Source: Streptomyces lincolnensis (lineage in GTDB: Bacteria; Actinomycetota; Actinomycetes; Streptomycetales; Streptomycetaceae). From it: DNA of 64,000 nucleotides. Each line of letters begins with the position of its first letter. The stretch's first letter is position 1. Shown here piece after piece: positions 49,655 to 58,789 of the stretch. The position numbers were made by a program, and so were the translations under genes. The notes under the pieces were generated by a model. It saw only the letters and a program-made list of their open reading frames with translations. It searched no databases and was not told the DNA's origin. The stretch lies in assembly GCF_021173675.1 (NCBI RefSeq), contig NZ_JAIHON010000007.1, positions 248,001 to 312,000 on the forward strand, read 5' to 3'.

Positions 49655-50976
49655 AGAACGGCCTCCTCGGCGGAGACGGACGGCGCCAGTGGCGCCAGGG
49701 GAACGGCCACCGACACGACAGTCCCCTCACCCGGCGCGGACTCCACGGCGAACGCGCCCCCCAACTGCCGGGCCCTGATCCGCATGGCCGGCAGCCCGTG
49801 ACCACGAGTCCCCTCGGGATGCCTGCCCGCCGGGCGCCTTCCCGGCGGCCCGCCCACCGACTCCGCCGCCGCCTGCGGGAACCCCCCCTCACCCACATCG
49901 AACCCCCGCCCGTTGTCCGCGACGTCCAGTGACACCTGATCGTCCAGAAACGTGAGCGTCACCGCGGCCCGGGTGGCCGCCGCGTGTTCGCGGATGTTGG
50001 CCAGGGCGCCCTGCGCGATGCGGAGGAGGGCCGCCTCGACCCGTTCCGGCAGGCGGCCCGGGTCCGGCTCGCCGTCGAGGCGGAACTCCACGGTCAGGCC
50101 GGGACCGCTCTCCCGCCGGGCGAGGACGGTGAGCGCGTCCGGCAGGGACTGGTCGGTGAGGTCGGCCGGAGCCAGGTCATGGACGAAACGGCGGGCCTCG
50201 ACGAGGTTGCGGGAGGTGATCTCGGCGGCCTCGCCGAGGTGGGCACGGGCCGCGTGGGGGTCCGTGCCCCAGACCCGCTCGGCGGCCTGGAGCAGCATCC
50301 GCTGGCTGGACAGGCCCTGCGCGAGGGTGTCGTGGATCTCCGTGGCCAGCCGCTGGCGCTCGGCGAGCACCCCCGCCCGCCGTTCGGCGACCGCGAGGTC
50401 GTGGCGGGTGCGTACCAGGTCCTGGATCAGGACGCGCTGCCGGACGCCCTGCCGCTGGAGATGGACGAGTACGGCGGTGGCGACCGCGGCGACGGCCGGC
50501 GGGGCGACGACCATGTTCGGGTTCAGCGCACCGTCGGCCACGCGGATCTCGGACACCACGACGAGCACGGTGAGCACGGCGGCCACCGGCACCGCGATCC
50601 GCGGCGGCAGCGCGTGCAGACCGGCGAACAGCAGGGGCATCGCACACCAGGTGGCGCTCGGCGCGAGGACCAGCAGGGCGACCCAGACGGCGGTGACCGA
50701 GCCCAGCCAGACCAGATGTCGGGCGGTGGGCGCGACGCCGGCGCGCGGGGCCGGAGCCAGCAGGCCGCCGAGGACGTAGAGCAGGCAGAAGACGGCGAAC
50801 AGGGCCACCACCCACTCCGTGGGCGGCCCGCCCTGGTCCCGGGTCAGGAAGCGGACGAAGGAGGAGCCGAGCAGCAGGAAGAACGCGACGTGCACGGTCA
50901 CGGCCAGCCAGCGCTCGTCCGGATCGGCGTGTGCGTGCGTCCCGTGTTCCATTCCGTGCTCCGTCCCGTCGTCCAT
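49651..50976 (-). CDS. Sensor histidine kinase, HisKA_3 type
   Basis: This 441-residue kinase has about five N-terminal membrane helices (residues 25-165), a short coiled linker, the H-box AERQRLATEIHDTLAQG and an ATPase domain with ANIREHA, DNGRGFD and GHGLPAMRIRARQLGG motifs. There is no large extracellular domain, so it probably senses membrane state or a small lipophilic signal. It pairs with the NarL-type regulator. The region between residues 370 and 400 includes an unusual Gly/Pro/Arg-rich insert before the G2 box. Confidence 0.92.
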   Translation of the reverse strand: MDDGTEHGMEHGTHAHADPDERWLAVTVHVAFFLLLGSSFVRFLTRDQGGPPTEWVVALFAVFCLLYVLGGLLAPAPRAGVAPTARHLVWLGSVTAVWVALLVLAPSATWCAMPLLFAGLHALPPRIAVPVAAVLTVLVVVSEIRVADGALNPNMVVAPPAVAAVATAVLVHLQRQGVRQRVLIQDLVRTRHDLAVAERRAGVLAERQRLATEIHDTLAQGLSSQRMLLQAAERVWGTDPHAARAHLGEAAEITSRNLVEARRFVHDLAPADLTDQSLPDALTVLARRESGPGLTVEFRLDGEPDPGRLPERVEAALLRIAQGALANIREHAAATRAAVTLTFLDDQVSLDVADNGRGFDVGEGGFPQAAAESVGGPPGRRPAGRHPEGTRGHGLPAMRIRARQLGGAFAVESAPGEGTVVSVAVPLAPLAPSVSAEEAVL

Positions 50977-51154
50977 CCCTCGTGTCTAACGCGTCCCGCG
51001 CACCACCGCATCAACCGATCGGCCGACCCGTACGTCGCCCGAACCGCCGCCGGAGCGCAGCCGGTCGACCGAGCCGCACGCGCCCCTCCCGCACGGAAGC
51101 TGGCACCAGCCCGCGTCGAGGCGCTCCCCACACCCGTCCCGGAGGACCTTCACC

Positions 51155-51937
51155 ATGCCCGCCAAGAACCTCACCGCCAACCGCGCCGCCCTCCACCACC
51201 GCATCGCCTACGCCCTGCGCCATCCCGACCGCGTGCCCCGCCACCTGGCCCGCGCCGCCCGGGACATGTGGCTCGGCCACCGCCACCCCGACCACATCTC
51301 CTACTACCGCGCGGTGATGCGCTCCGACACCAGGACCGACCCGGACGCGGCCGTCGGCAGCCGCGACCGGGAGCGGTGGCTGGCGCTGGGGGCGATGCAG
51401 TTCGACTACCTGCTCGAGCACGGACTGCGCCCGGAGCACCGCATGCTGGAGATCGGCTGCGGCAACCTCCGGGCCGGCTGGCGGTTCATCCGGCACCTGG
51501 AGCCAGGCCACTACCACGGCATCGACATCTCGCCCGACATCCTCATGGCCGCGCAGGACACCATCGGGGAGATGGGCCTCCAGAAGCGGCTGCCGACGCT
51601 CACCCCGGTGCGCGACCTGACGCTGCGCTTCCTGCCCGACGCGCACTTCGACGTCGTCCACGCGCACAGCGTCTTCTCGCACTCGCCGCTGACCGTCATC
51701 GAGGAGTGCCTCGCCCATGTCGGCCGGGTGCTCGCGCCGGGCGGCTGGTTCGACTTCACCTTCGACCGCACCGAGGGCGAGGAGCACCACGTCCTGCGGG
51801 AGGACTTCTACTACCGCACCGAGACCCTGGTGGCGCTGGCCGGGAAGCACGGGCTGCGGGCCCGGTTCATGGACGACTGGGAGAAGCTGCCGCACGGTCA
51901 GTCCAAGATCCGTGTCACCCACGGGAAGGCGGACTGA
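51155..51937 (+). CDS. Class I SAM-dependent methyltransferase
   Basis: This 260-residue cytoplasmic methyltransferase has the SAM motif MLEIGCGNLRAGW at about residues 92-104, the acidic motif YHGIDIS, and a later block DAHFDVVHAHSVFSH. An N-terminal region of about 50 basic residues precedes the fold. GGAGGACC lies before ATG 51155. It stands alone between the sensor kinase and the sugar operon. Substrate unknown; it may act on a small molecule. Confidence 0.85.
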   Translation: MPAKNLTANRAALHHRIAYALRHPDRVPRHLARAARDMWLGHRHPDHISYYRAVMRSDTRTDPDAAVGSRDRERWLALGAMQFDYLLEHGLRPEHRMLEIGCGNLRAGWRFIRHLEPGHYHGIDISPDILMAAQDTIGEMGLQKRLPTLTPVRDLTLRFLPDAHFDVVHAHSVFSHSPLTVIEECLAHVGRVLAPGGWFDFTFDRTEGEEHHVLREDFYYRTETLVALAGKHGLRARFMDDWEKLPHGQSKIRVTHGKAD

Positions 51938-52059
51938 CCGCCCCGGACCTCGGGCTTCTCCGGTGCGGCGATCCGGAGGCGGGGCGGGCAAGGCTTTTCA
52001 ATGATCACTGCAGGGGGGTTGTTCGGACATTCTCCGGCGCCTAGGGTCGACCTCTGAAG

Positions 52060-52073
52060 AGCAAGCGCTTTCT
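52060..52073. promoter_or_regulatory. LacI-type operator upstream of the sugar operon
   Basis: AGCAAGCGCTTTCT matches itself on the opposite strand at 12 of 14 positions around a perfect AAGCGCTT core. It lies 32-45 bases before the first gene. No LacI gene lies in the operon. Confidence 0.6.
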
Positions 52074-52104
52074 TCACGTCTGTCGGCCGTCCCAGGAGAA
52101 CCGC

Positions 52105-53220
52105 ATGCCCCCGCTCGCAGCCCGCCGCCGCGTGGCCGTCGTCGGTACTGGCGCCATTGTCGGCGGCAGCCATCTGCCCGCGCTCAGAGCCCACTCCGAC
52201 CGGGTGGAACTGGTCGCCGCCGTCGACGTCGACCCCGACCGGCTCGACGCCTTCCGGGAACTCGCGGGCGGGGAGATCGCCGGTTTCACGGCGATGGACG
52301 AGATGCTGGACGCCGTGCGCCCCGACCTGGTCCTCATCGGCACCCCGCCCTCCCTGCACCGGCAGCAGACGGTGGCCGCGCTGAAGGCGGGCGCCTGGGT
52401 GTTGTGCGAGAAGCCGCTGACCCTCTCGCTCGCCGAGTACGACGAGATCGCGGCGGCCGAGGAGGCCTCGGGCGCCTACGCCGCCGTCGTCTTCCAGCAC
52501 CGCTACGGCTCCGGCGCCGTCCACGCCCGCGAACTGATCGCCGCCGGTGAGCTGGGTGCCCCGCGGGTAGCCCACTGCCAGACCACCTGGCACCGCGACG
52601 CCGCCTACTACGCCGTACCGTGGCGCGGGAAGTGGGCCACCGAGGGCGGCGGCCCGACGATGGGCCACGGCATCCACCAGTTCGACCTGCTGCTGCACCT
52701 GCTCGGCCCGTGGACGGAGATCCGGGCCATGGCCGCGCGGCTGGTCCACGACACCGAGAGCGAGGACGTCTCGACGGCCCTGGTCCGCTTCGAGAACGGC
52801 GCCCTCGCGACCGTCGTCAACAGCGTGCTGTCCCCGGACGAGGTCAGCCGCATCCGCATCGACTGCGCGGACGCGACCGTCGAGCTCACCCACCTGTACG
52901 GCCACCGCAACGAGGACTGGGTCTACACGCCCGCCCCCCACGTCGACGCCGCGCGCGCCGACGCCTGGCGTACCCCCGCCTCGGACGTGCCGAGCTCGCA
53001 CACGGCACAGCTCGGTGCCCTGCTCGATGCGTACGACAACGGTGTCAGGCCGCCGACCAGTGGCCGAGAGGCCCGCGCCACGCTGGAGTTCGCCGCCGCC
53101 CTGTACAAGGCGGCGTTCACCGGCAACCCGGTGCACGCGGGCGAGATCGGCCCCGGCGACCCCTTCTACCCGGCCATGCACGGAGACCACCCCCACTGGG
53201 CCCCCAAGGAGCGCGCATGA
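52105..53220 (+). CDS. Gfo/Idh/MocA-family oxidoreductase
   Basis: This 371-residue NAD(P)-dependent sugar dehydrogenase has the Rossmann motif GTGAIVGGSHLPAL (residues 15-28) and the catalytic-site EKPL (near residue 110), with a C-terminal beta-sheet substrate domain. AGGAGAACC precedes ATG 52105. It heads a seven-gene operon with overlapping starts, so the substrate should be a sugar or cyclitol taken up by the ABC transporter in the same operon. Confidence 0.9.
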   Translation: MPPLAARRRVAVVGTGAIVGGSHLPALRAHSDRVELVAAVDVDPDRLDAFRELAGGEIAGFTAMDEMLDAVRPDLVLIGTPPSLHRQQTVAALKAGAWVLCEKPLTLSLAEYDEIAAAEEASGAYAAVVFQHRYGSGAVHARELIAAGELGAPRVAHCQTTWHRDAAYYAVPWRGKWATEGGGPTMGHGIHQFDLLLHLLGPWTEIRAMAARLVHDTESEDVSTALVRFENGALATVVNSVLSPDEVSRIRIDCADATVELTHLYGHRNEDWVYTPAPHVDAARADAWRTPASDVPSSHTAQLGALLDAYDNGVRPPTSGREARATLEFAAALYKAAFTGNPVHAGEIGPGDPFYPAMHGDHPHWAPKERA

Positions 53221-54143
53221 GCATCCGCGTCAGCCACGTCCACGGTGAGCACATCGCGGTCGAGGCCCCGGACGGCACCGAGATCCTCCGCTACGTCTAC
53301 CGCCCCGACCCCGAGGCCTTCGAGGCCCAAAAGCCCTACGCCCACCCGGTGCGCACCCTCGCCGGGCGCACGGTGACCGGCTACCGCCCCAACGACCACC
53401 GCTGGCACAAGGGCCTGCAGATGACGGCGAGTCATCTGTCCGGGCAGAACTTCTGGGGCGGCAACTGCTACGTGCACGGCCAGGGCTATCTGCCGCTGCC
53501 CGAGCGCGTCGGCTCGATGCGGCACGACGGCTTCCCGGTGTTCGCCGTCGAGGACGACCGGCTCACCTTCGCCGAGGAACTCACCTGGGTGGAGAACGGC
53601 GGCGCGGAATGGGCGCGCGAGACGCGCGGCATCACCGTCCACTCGGTCGACGAGGAGGCCGGTGCCTGGGCCCTGGACTGGACGATCAGGCTCACCAACG
53701 TCCGCGACGAGCCCCTGGTCTTCGGCTCCCCGACCACCGCGGGCCGTGAGATGGCCGGTTACACGGGTCTGCAGTGGCGCGGCCCCCGCGACTTCACCGG
53801 CGGCAGCGTGTTCGCGCCGGACTCCGACGGGGACGTCGACAAGCTGATGGGCAGTCAGGGCCCCTGGCTGGCCTTCACCACCGAGCACGACGACGTCGAC
53901 GGCCACTCCACGATCGTCTTCGCCCACGCGCCCGAGAACCTGGACGAGAACAGCGCGATCCACGAGTCGCACTGGTTCGTGCGCTCCGAGCCCTTCCCGA
54001 CCGTCGCGTTCTCCTGGGCGTTCTTTGAGGAGTTCGCGCTGCCGCCGGGGGAGTCCTTCACGTACCGCTACCGGGTGGTCTTCGCGGACGGGGCCTGGGA
54101 CGCCGACCGCGTCGACGCGCACCTGAAGGGCCTGCCGTGGTGA
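53217..54143 (+). CDS. PmoA-family protein, DUF6807
   Basis: This 308-residue protein belongs to the family annotated as PmoA-like or DUF6807, recognisable by YRPNDHRWHKGLQMTASH and the NFWGG block, with further His and Trp residues. It begins at ATG 53217, overlapping the oxidoreductase stop (ATGA). No enzyme activity has been established for the family, which is commonly found beside Gfo/Idh/MocA oxidoreductases in carbohydrate loci. No signal peptide is seen, so it acts inside the cell. Confidence 0.82.
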   Translation: MSIRVSHVHGEHIAVEAPDGTEILRYVYRPDPEAFEAQKPYAHPVRTLAGRTVTGYRPNDHRWHKGLQMTASHLSGQNFWGGNCYVHGQGYLPLPERVGSMRHDGFPVFAVEDDRLTFAEELTWVENGGAEWARETRGITVHSVDEEAGAWALDWTIRLTNVRDEPLVFGSPTTAGREMAGYTGLQWRGPRDFTGGSVFAPDSDGDVDKLMGSQGPWLAFTTEHDDVDGHSTIVFAHAPENLDENSAIHESHWFVRSEPFPTVAFSWAFFEEFALPPGESFTYRYRVVFADGAWDADRVDAHLKGLPW

Positions 54144-54925
54144 GCGCGGGGCCCGGGACCGGCGACACCGGCGGCCCCAAGCCCACCCTCCCGCACCCGC
54201 TGCCCGGCGCCGTCGGCCTGTCCCACCTGAGCGCCTACGACTGGGAGGCCGCCGACGGCGTGTGCGGCGGCAGTCCGCATCTGCACCTGGTGTGCACCGA
54301 GGCGTACGTCGTCACCGGCGGCCGGGGAGCGGTGCAGACGCTGAGCCCGGACGGCTACCGGGACATCCCCCTGGAGGCGGGCTCCGTCGCGTGGTTCACC
54401 CCGGGCACCGTGCACCGCATGGTGCAGGGCGGCGACCTGCGGATCACCGTGCTGATGCAGAACAGCGGGCTGCCGGAGGCGGGGGACGCCGTCTTCACCT
54501 TCCCGCCCGAGATCCTCGCCGACCCCGACGCGTACGCGGCGGCCGCCACCCTGCCCCCGGGCACCGGGGAGGACACGGCGGCGGCAGCGCGGCGCCGCAG
54601 GGACCTCGCCGTCCAGGGCTATCTCGCCCTGCGCGAGTCCCTCGTCGCCGGGGACAACGGCCCCTACCGGGAGTTCCAGCGCGCCGCCGCCCGGCTGGTG
54701 CGCGCCAAGGTGCCCAACTGGCGCGAGCTGTGGCGGGCCGGCGCGCTGGCCACCGCCGAACGCACCGGCGCCCAGCTGGACGCCCTGGCCGGCGGCGAGC
54801 CGGCCTACCTCGACGAGGCGACCGCCCACGAGACCGCGCCCACCAGGCTCGGCGGCTTCGGGATGTGCGGCCGACGCGACGAGTACAACCTGCCGGGCAC
54901 CACGCTGCCGTACGGGGGCGAGTAG
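54140..54925 (+). CDS. Cupin-domain protein
   Basis: This protein of about 261 residues has cupin motif 1 (GGSPHLHLVCTEAYVVTGGRG) with the HxH...E metal ligands and motif 2 (WFTPGTVHRM). A helical C-terminal half follows (residues 120-262). GTG 54140 overlaps the previous stop (GTGA); the adjacent GTG 54137 is equally possible. It may be a sugar isomerase or lyase; the operon context supports carbohydrate processing. Confidence 0.78.
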   Translation: MSAGPGTGDTGGPKPTLPHPLPGAVGLSHLSAYDWEAADGVCGGSPHLHLVCTEAYVVTGGRGAVQTLSPDGYRDIPLEAGSVAWFTPGTVHRMVQGGDLRITVLMQNSGLPEAGDAVFTFPPEILADPDAYAAAATLPPGTGEDTAAAARRRRDLAVQGYLALRESLVAGDNGPYREFQRAAARLVRAKVPNWRELWRAGALATAERTGAQLDALAGGEPAYLDEATAHETAPTRLGGFGMCGRRDEYNLPGTTLPYGGE

Positions 54926-55060
54926 CCGCAGGCCCCAACAGGGGGCCGTGGAACGGGTGTTGAGGCGATCGGCCGGTTTCCGTCCGGATCCGCCAGGGGA
55001 GATCACGGGGAGCCCAGGGGGGCCAACAGAACGTCCGAGGAGAGATGAGGTGACCTCGGC

Positions 55061-56344
55061 ATGCCCGGACACAGGACAAAGGGGTTCTGCGCGTCGGCCG
55101 CCGCACTGGTGCTCTGTGCGGTACTGGCCGGCTGCGGGGGATCCGGGGAATCGGTCGGCGGCGGCAAGGTGGTGCTCCGCTACACGTGGTGGGGCAACCC
55201 CGACCGCGCGGAACGCACCGAGCGGGCCGTCGCCCTGTTCGAGAAACAGCACCCGGACATACGGGTGCAGCCGTCGTTCTCCGGCTACGACGCCTACAAG
55301 CAGAAGCTCGCCGTGCAGGCCTCGGGCGGCGACGCCCCCGACGTGATGCAGCTGGACTACCGTCAGATCGACCAGTACGCCTCCGGCGGGGTGCTGTTCG
55401 ACCTGGGCAAGCAGAAGTCCGTCCTGCGCACCTCCGAGATCGACCCCGGCCTGCTCGACACGGGCCGCGTGGACGGCGTCCAGTACGCCGTCCCGCAGGG
55501 CAGGGGCACCGAGACCGTCGTCTACGACGTCAAGGCCTGGAAGGACTCCGGCGTACCGCTCCCGAAGCGGGGCTGGACCTGGGACGACTGGGCCGAGTCC
55601 ATGCGCGCCCTCAAGGAGAGGACCGGCAGGCCCGGGGCCACCGACCCCGGCTGGAGCGAGGACAGCTTCGAGGTCTGGCTGCGCGGACAGGGCAAGTCCC
55701 TCTACACCGAGGACGGCCAACTGGGCTTCACCGCCGACGACCTCACCCGGTGGTGGACCTTCACCGACAGGCTCCGCCGGGAGGGAGCCGTCTCCTCGGC
55801 CGAGGAGACCACCCAGATCGACGGCACGGTGGAGAACACCCCGCTCGGCCGCGGCACGGCCCTCAGCGACACCAACTGGGACGCCCCGGCCAGCGGTTAC
55901 CTCGCCATCGTCCCGAGCGGCATCGCGCTGGCCCCGATGCCGTCCGGCGAGGACGGCACGCCCGGCCAGTACTTCAAGCCGTCGATGTTCCTGGGCGTGG
56001 GCGCGAGCACCAGCCACCCGAAGGAGGCGGCGCAGCTCATCGACTTCCTGATCAACGACGACGAGGCGGCGAAGATCCTCGGCGCCACCCGTGGCATCCC
56101 CGTCAACGAGACCATCCGCAAGGAGACCGCGCCCCTCCTGAAGGACTTCGACCGGACCGTCTCCGACTACCAGGCCTCCCTGGAAGGGACGTTGAAGGAT
56201 CCGCCGCAGGCCCCGCCCTCCGGCGACAACGCCCTCCAGACCACTTTCCAGCGCGACTACGACCAGGTGTCCTACGAGCGCATGTCGCCCCGCGAGGCGG
56301 CCGAGAACTACGTCACCGAGGCGAAGGCGGAGCTGAGGTCATGA
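55061..56344 (+). CDS. Sugar ABC transporter substrate-binding lipoprotein (SBP family 1)
   Basis: This 427-residue lipoprotein has a lipobox VLAGC (Cys25) and a family 1 binding-protein fold with VVLRYTWWGNPDRAERT, PDVMQLDYRQIDQY, and KRGWTWDDW motifs. It would bind an oligosaccharide outside the cell. A 135-base gap separates it from the cupin gene, so it may have a secondary promoter, with a GAGGTGA ribosome site. Its end overlaps the permease gene by four bases. Confidence 0.9.
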   Translation: MPGHRTKGFCASAAALVLCAVLAGCGGSGESVGGGKVVLRYTWWGNPDRAERTERAVALFEKQHPDIRVQPSFSGYDAYKQKLAVQASGGDAPDVMQLDYRQIDQYASGGVLFDLGKQKSVLRTSEIDPGLLDTGRVDGVQYAVPQGRGTETVVYDVKAWKDSGVPLPKRGWTWDDWAESMRALKERTGRPGATDPGWSEDSFEVWLRGQGKSLYTEDGQLGFTADDLTRWWTFTDRLRREGAVSSAEETTQIDGTVENTPLGRGTALSDTNWDAPASGYLAIVPSGIALAPMPSGEDGTPGQYFKPSMFLGVGASTSHPKEAAQLIDFLINDDEAAKILGATRGIPVNETIRKETAPLLKDFDRTVSDYQASLEGTLKDPPQAPPSGDNALQTTFQRDYDQVSYERMSPREAAENYVTEAKAELRS

Positions 56345-57279
56345 CCACCACCGCGATCCCCGCCGAGGCACAGCGCACAGCCGGCCCCGCCCCCAAACGC
56401 CGCCCCAAACGCGAACGCGAGGGCGCCGCCTGGGTGTTCCTGTCCCCGTGGGTCCTCGGAGCGGTCGTCCTCACGCTGCTCCCGATGGCCGTCTCGCTGT
56501 ATCTCTCCTTCACCGACTACAACCTCTTCGACCCGCCCCGCTGGGTCGGCCTGCGCAACTACACGCAGATGTTCACCGAGGACCCGCGGTACTGGCGCTC
56601 GGTCGTGACGACCGTGACGTACGTCGTCATCGCCGTGCCGCTGCAACTGGCGCTCGCGCTCGTCGTCGCCCTCGCCCTGAAGTCGATGAAGCACGGCAAG
56701 GCCTTCTACCGCTCCGCGTTCTACGCCCCCTCGCTGCTCGGCGCCTCCATGTCCATCGCACTGGTGTGGCGGGCGGTCTTCAACGACGGCGGCACGGTGG
56801 ACAACCTGCTCGGCACCGGCGGCTGGGTCAACAAACCCGGCTGGGCGCTGCTGGCCGTGGCGCTGCTGACGGTGTGGCAGTTCGGCGCGCCGATGGTCAT
56901 CTTCCTCGCCGGTCTGCAACAGATACCCGCCGAGCTGTACGAGGCGGCGGCCGTCGACGGGGCCGGGAAATGGCGGCAGTTCCTGTCCGTCACCGTGCCG
57001 ATGCTGTCCCCGGTGCTGTTCTTCAACCTGGTGCTCCAGACCATCCAGGCCTTCCAGGTCTTCACCCCCGCCTTCGCGATCAGCGCGGGCAAGGGCGGCC
57101 CCGCCGACTCCACGCTCGTCTACACCATGTACCTGTACGACCGCGGCTTCGTCGCCTCCCACATGGGCTACGCCTCCGCCATGGCCTGGGTGCTGCTGCT
57201 GGTCATCGGCATCGTCACGGCGGTGCTGTTCCGCACTTCGCGTTCCTGGGTCTTCTACGCGTCCGAGGGGGACCGATGA
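56341..57279 (+). CDS. Sugar ABC transporter permease (MalF-like)
   Basis: This 312-residue inner-membrane protein has six helices and the EAA loop (AELYEAAAVDGAGKWRQFLS) near residues 198-217. An unusual Lys/Arg-rich N-terminal extension of about 28 residues precedes the first helix. It pairs with the second permease, overlapping it by four bases. Confidence 0.93.
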   Translation: MTTTAIPAEAQRTAGPAPKRRPKREREGAAWVFLSPWVLGAVVLTLLPMAVSLYLSFTDYNLFDPPRWVGLRNYTQMFTEDPRYWRSVVTTVTYVVIAVPLQLALALVVALALKSMKHGKAFYRSAFYAPSLLGASMSIALVWRAVFNDGGTVDNLLGTGGWVNKPGWALLAVALLTVWQFGAPMVIFLAGLQQIPAELYEAAAVDGAGKWRQFLSVTVPMLSPVLFFNLVLQTIQAFQVFTPAFAISAGKGGPADSTLVYTMYLYDRGFVASHMGYASAMAWVLLLVIGIVTAVLFRTSRSWVFYASEGDR

Positions 57280-58136
57280 CCGCGACCGCCGTCACCCGCA
57301 AGCCCGTTCGCTGGGGCCGGATCGCCCTGCACCTCGGCTGCCTGGCCGCCCTGCTGGTCATGCTCTACCCGCTGGCCTGGCTGCTCGCCACCTCGCTCAA
57401 GCCCGCCGACGAGGTCATCGCCAGCCTCGACCTGCTGCCCGGTCACCTGGAGTGGTCCAACTACGAGACCGCCTTCGAGGGCGTCAACGACGTCTCCATC
57501 TGGCGGCTGTTGTCCAACTCGCTGATCATCGCGGGCGGCGCGGTCCTCGGCAACGTCATCAGCTGCTCGCTCGCCGCCTATGCCTTCGCCCGGCTGCGCT
57601 TCAGGTTCCGCGGGCCGCTGTTCGCCTTCATGATCGCGACGATCATGCTGCCGCACCACGCGGTGCTGATCCCGCAGTACATCATCTTCAACCAGCTGGG
57701 CCTGGTGAACACCTACTGGCCGCTGATCCTGCCCAAGTTCCTCGCCACCGAGGCGTTCTTCGTCTTCCTCATCGTGCAGTTCATGCGCGGCCTGCCGCGC
57801 GAGCTGGAGGAGGCCGCCCGCATCGACGGGTGCGGGCCCTTCCGGAGCTTCTTCCAGGTGGTGCTCCCACTCACCCGGCCCGCCCTGATCACCACGGCGA
57901 TCTTCACCTTCATCTGGACCTGGAACGACTTCTTCACCCAGCTCATCTACCTCTTCGACCCGGACAAGTTCACGCTCACCCTCGCCCTGAGGTCGTTCGT
58001 GGACGCGTCCAGCACCTCGGCGTTCGGCCCGATGTTCGCCATGTCGGTGATCGCGCTGCTGCCGATCGTGCTGTTCTTCCTGGCCTTCCAGCGGTTCCTG
58101 GTGGAGGGCATGGCCAGCTCCGGACTGAAGGGGTGA
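57276..58136 (+). CDS. Sugar ABC transporter permease (MalG-like)
   Basis: This 286-residue inner-membrane protein has six helices and the EAA loop (RELEEAARIDGCGPFRSFFQ) near residues 174-193. It would form a heterodimer with the MalF-like subunit. No ATPase gene is in the operon, which is usual in Streptomyces, where MsiK serves several sugar importers. Confidence 0.93.
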   Translation: MTATAVTRKPVRWGRIALHLGCLAALLVMLYPLAWLLATSLKPADEVIASLDLLPGHLEWSNYETAFEGVNDVSIWRLLSNSLIIAGGAVLGNVISCSLAAYAFARLRFRFRGPLFAFMIATIMLPHHAVLIPQYIIFNQLGLVNTYWPLILPKFLATEAFFVFLIVQFMRGLPRELEEAARIDGCGPFRSFFQVVLPLTRPALITTAIFTFIWTWNDFFTQLIYLFDPDKFTLTLALRSFVDASSTSAFGPMFAMSVIALLPIVLFFLAFQRFLVEGMASSGLKG

Positions 58137-58729
58137 GCGACATGCCGTCCGCTTCCTCACGTGAACCCGGCGAGGTCTTCGGCCCCCGGATGACCCTGTT
58201 CGCCGACATGCTGAGCGTCGGTCTGGCGACGGCCGTGGTCTGCCTGCCGGTGGTGACCGTCCCCGCCGCCCTGTCCACCGCGTGCGCGGTCCTGCGGGGC
58301 GCGGGGGAGGGGCAACCCGCCACCGCGGGACGGTACTTCGCGATGCTGCGACGGCGGCTGCGGACCGGGGATCTCGCGGCGGGCGGTGTCGCCGTCGCCG
58401 GCGCGCTGCTGTTCCTGGCGGACCTGGCGCTGGCCGGGGCCGGGCTGCCGGGGGCGCCGCTGTTCGCGGTGGTGGCCGGCGCGATCGGTGCGGCCGCCCT
58501 GGTGGTGGGCCTGAGGGCCTGCGCACGCCCCGAGTCGCTCACCGACTGGCCGGCCGCCGTGCGGGGGGCCGCCCTGGACGCCGTACGCGATGTCGGCGGG
58601 AGCGCTCTGGTGCTGCTCGCGGTGGCCGCGGCCGTGCTGTGCGCCTGGATGATGGTGCCGCTGGCGTTCCTCGCTCCCGGGCCGCTGGCGCTGGCGCTGA
58701 CGGCCGTTCAGGTCCGGCGTGCCGTGTGA
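58133..58729 (+). CDS. YesL-like (DUF624) membrane protein
   Basis: This protein of about 198 residues has four hydrophobic segments and resembles YesL/DUF624 proteins in LSVGLATAVVCLPVVTVPAALS and the following Arg-rich RYFAMLRRRL. YesL-type genes sit beside sugar ABC transporters, notably those for rhamnogalacturonan oligosaccharides. GTG 58133 overlaps the permease stop (GTGA); ATG 58142 is an alternative. It closes the operon, just before a strong terminator. Confidence 0.72.
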   Translation: MSDMPSASSREPGEVFGPRMTLFADMLSVGLATAVVCLPVVTVPAALSTACAVLRGAGEGQPATAGRYFAMLRRRLRTGDLAAGGVAVAGALLFLADLALAGAGLPGAPLFAVVAGAIGAAALVVGLRACARPESLTDWPAAVRGAALDAVRDVGGSALVLLAVAAAVLCAWMMVPLAFLAPGPLALALTAVQVRRAV

Positions 58730-58742
58730 TGTCCCGGAGCTG

Positions 58743-58778
58743 ACGAAGGGGGCGCCGCGGGTGCGGCGCCCCCTTCGT
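58743..58778. terminator. Strong bidirectional hairpin terminator
   Basis: The perfect 16-base arms 58743-58758 and 58763-58778 with a four-base loop lie between the convergent sugar operon and copA. Confidence 0.85.
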
Positions 58779-58789
58779 GACCGGGCCGG

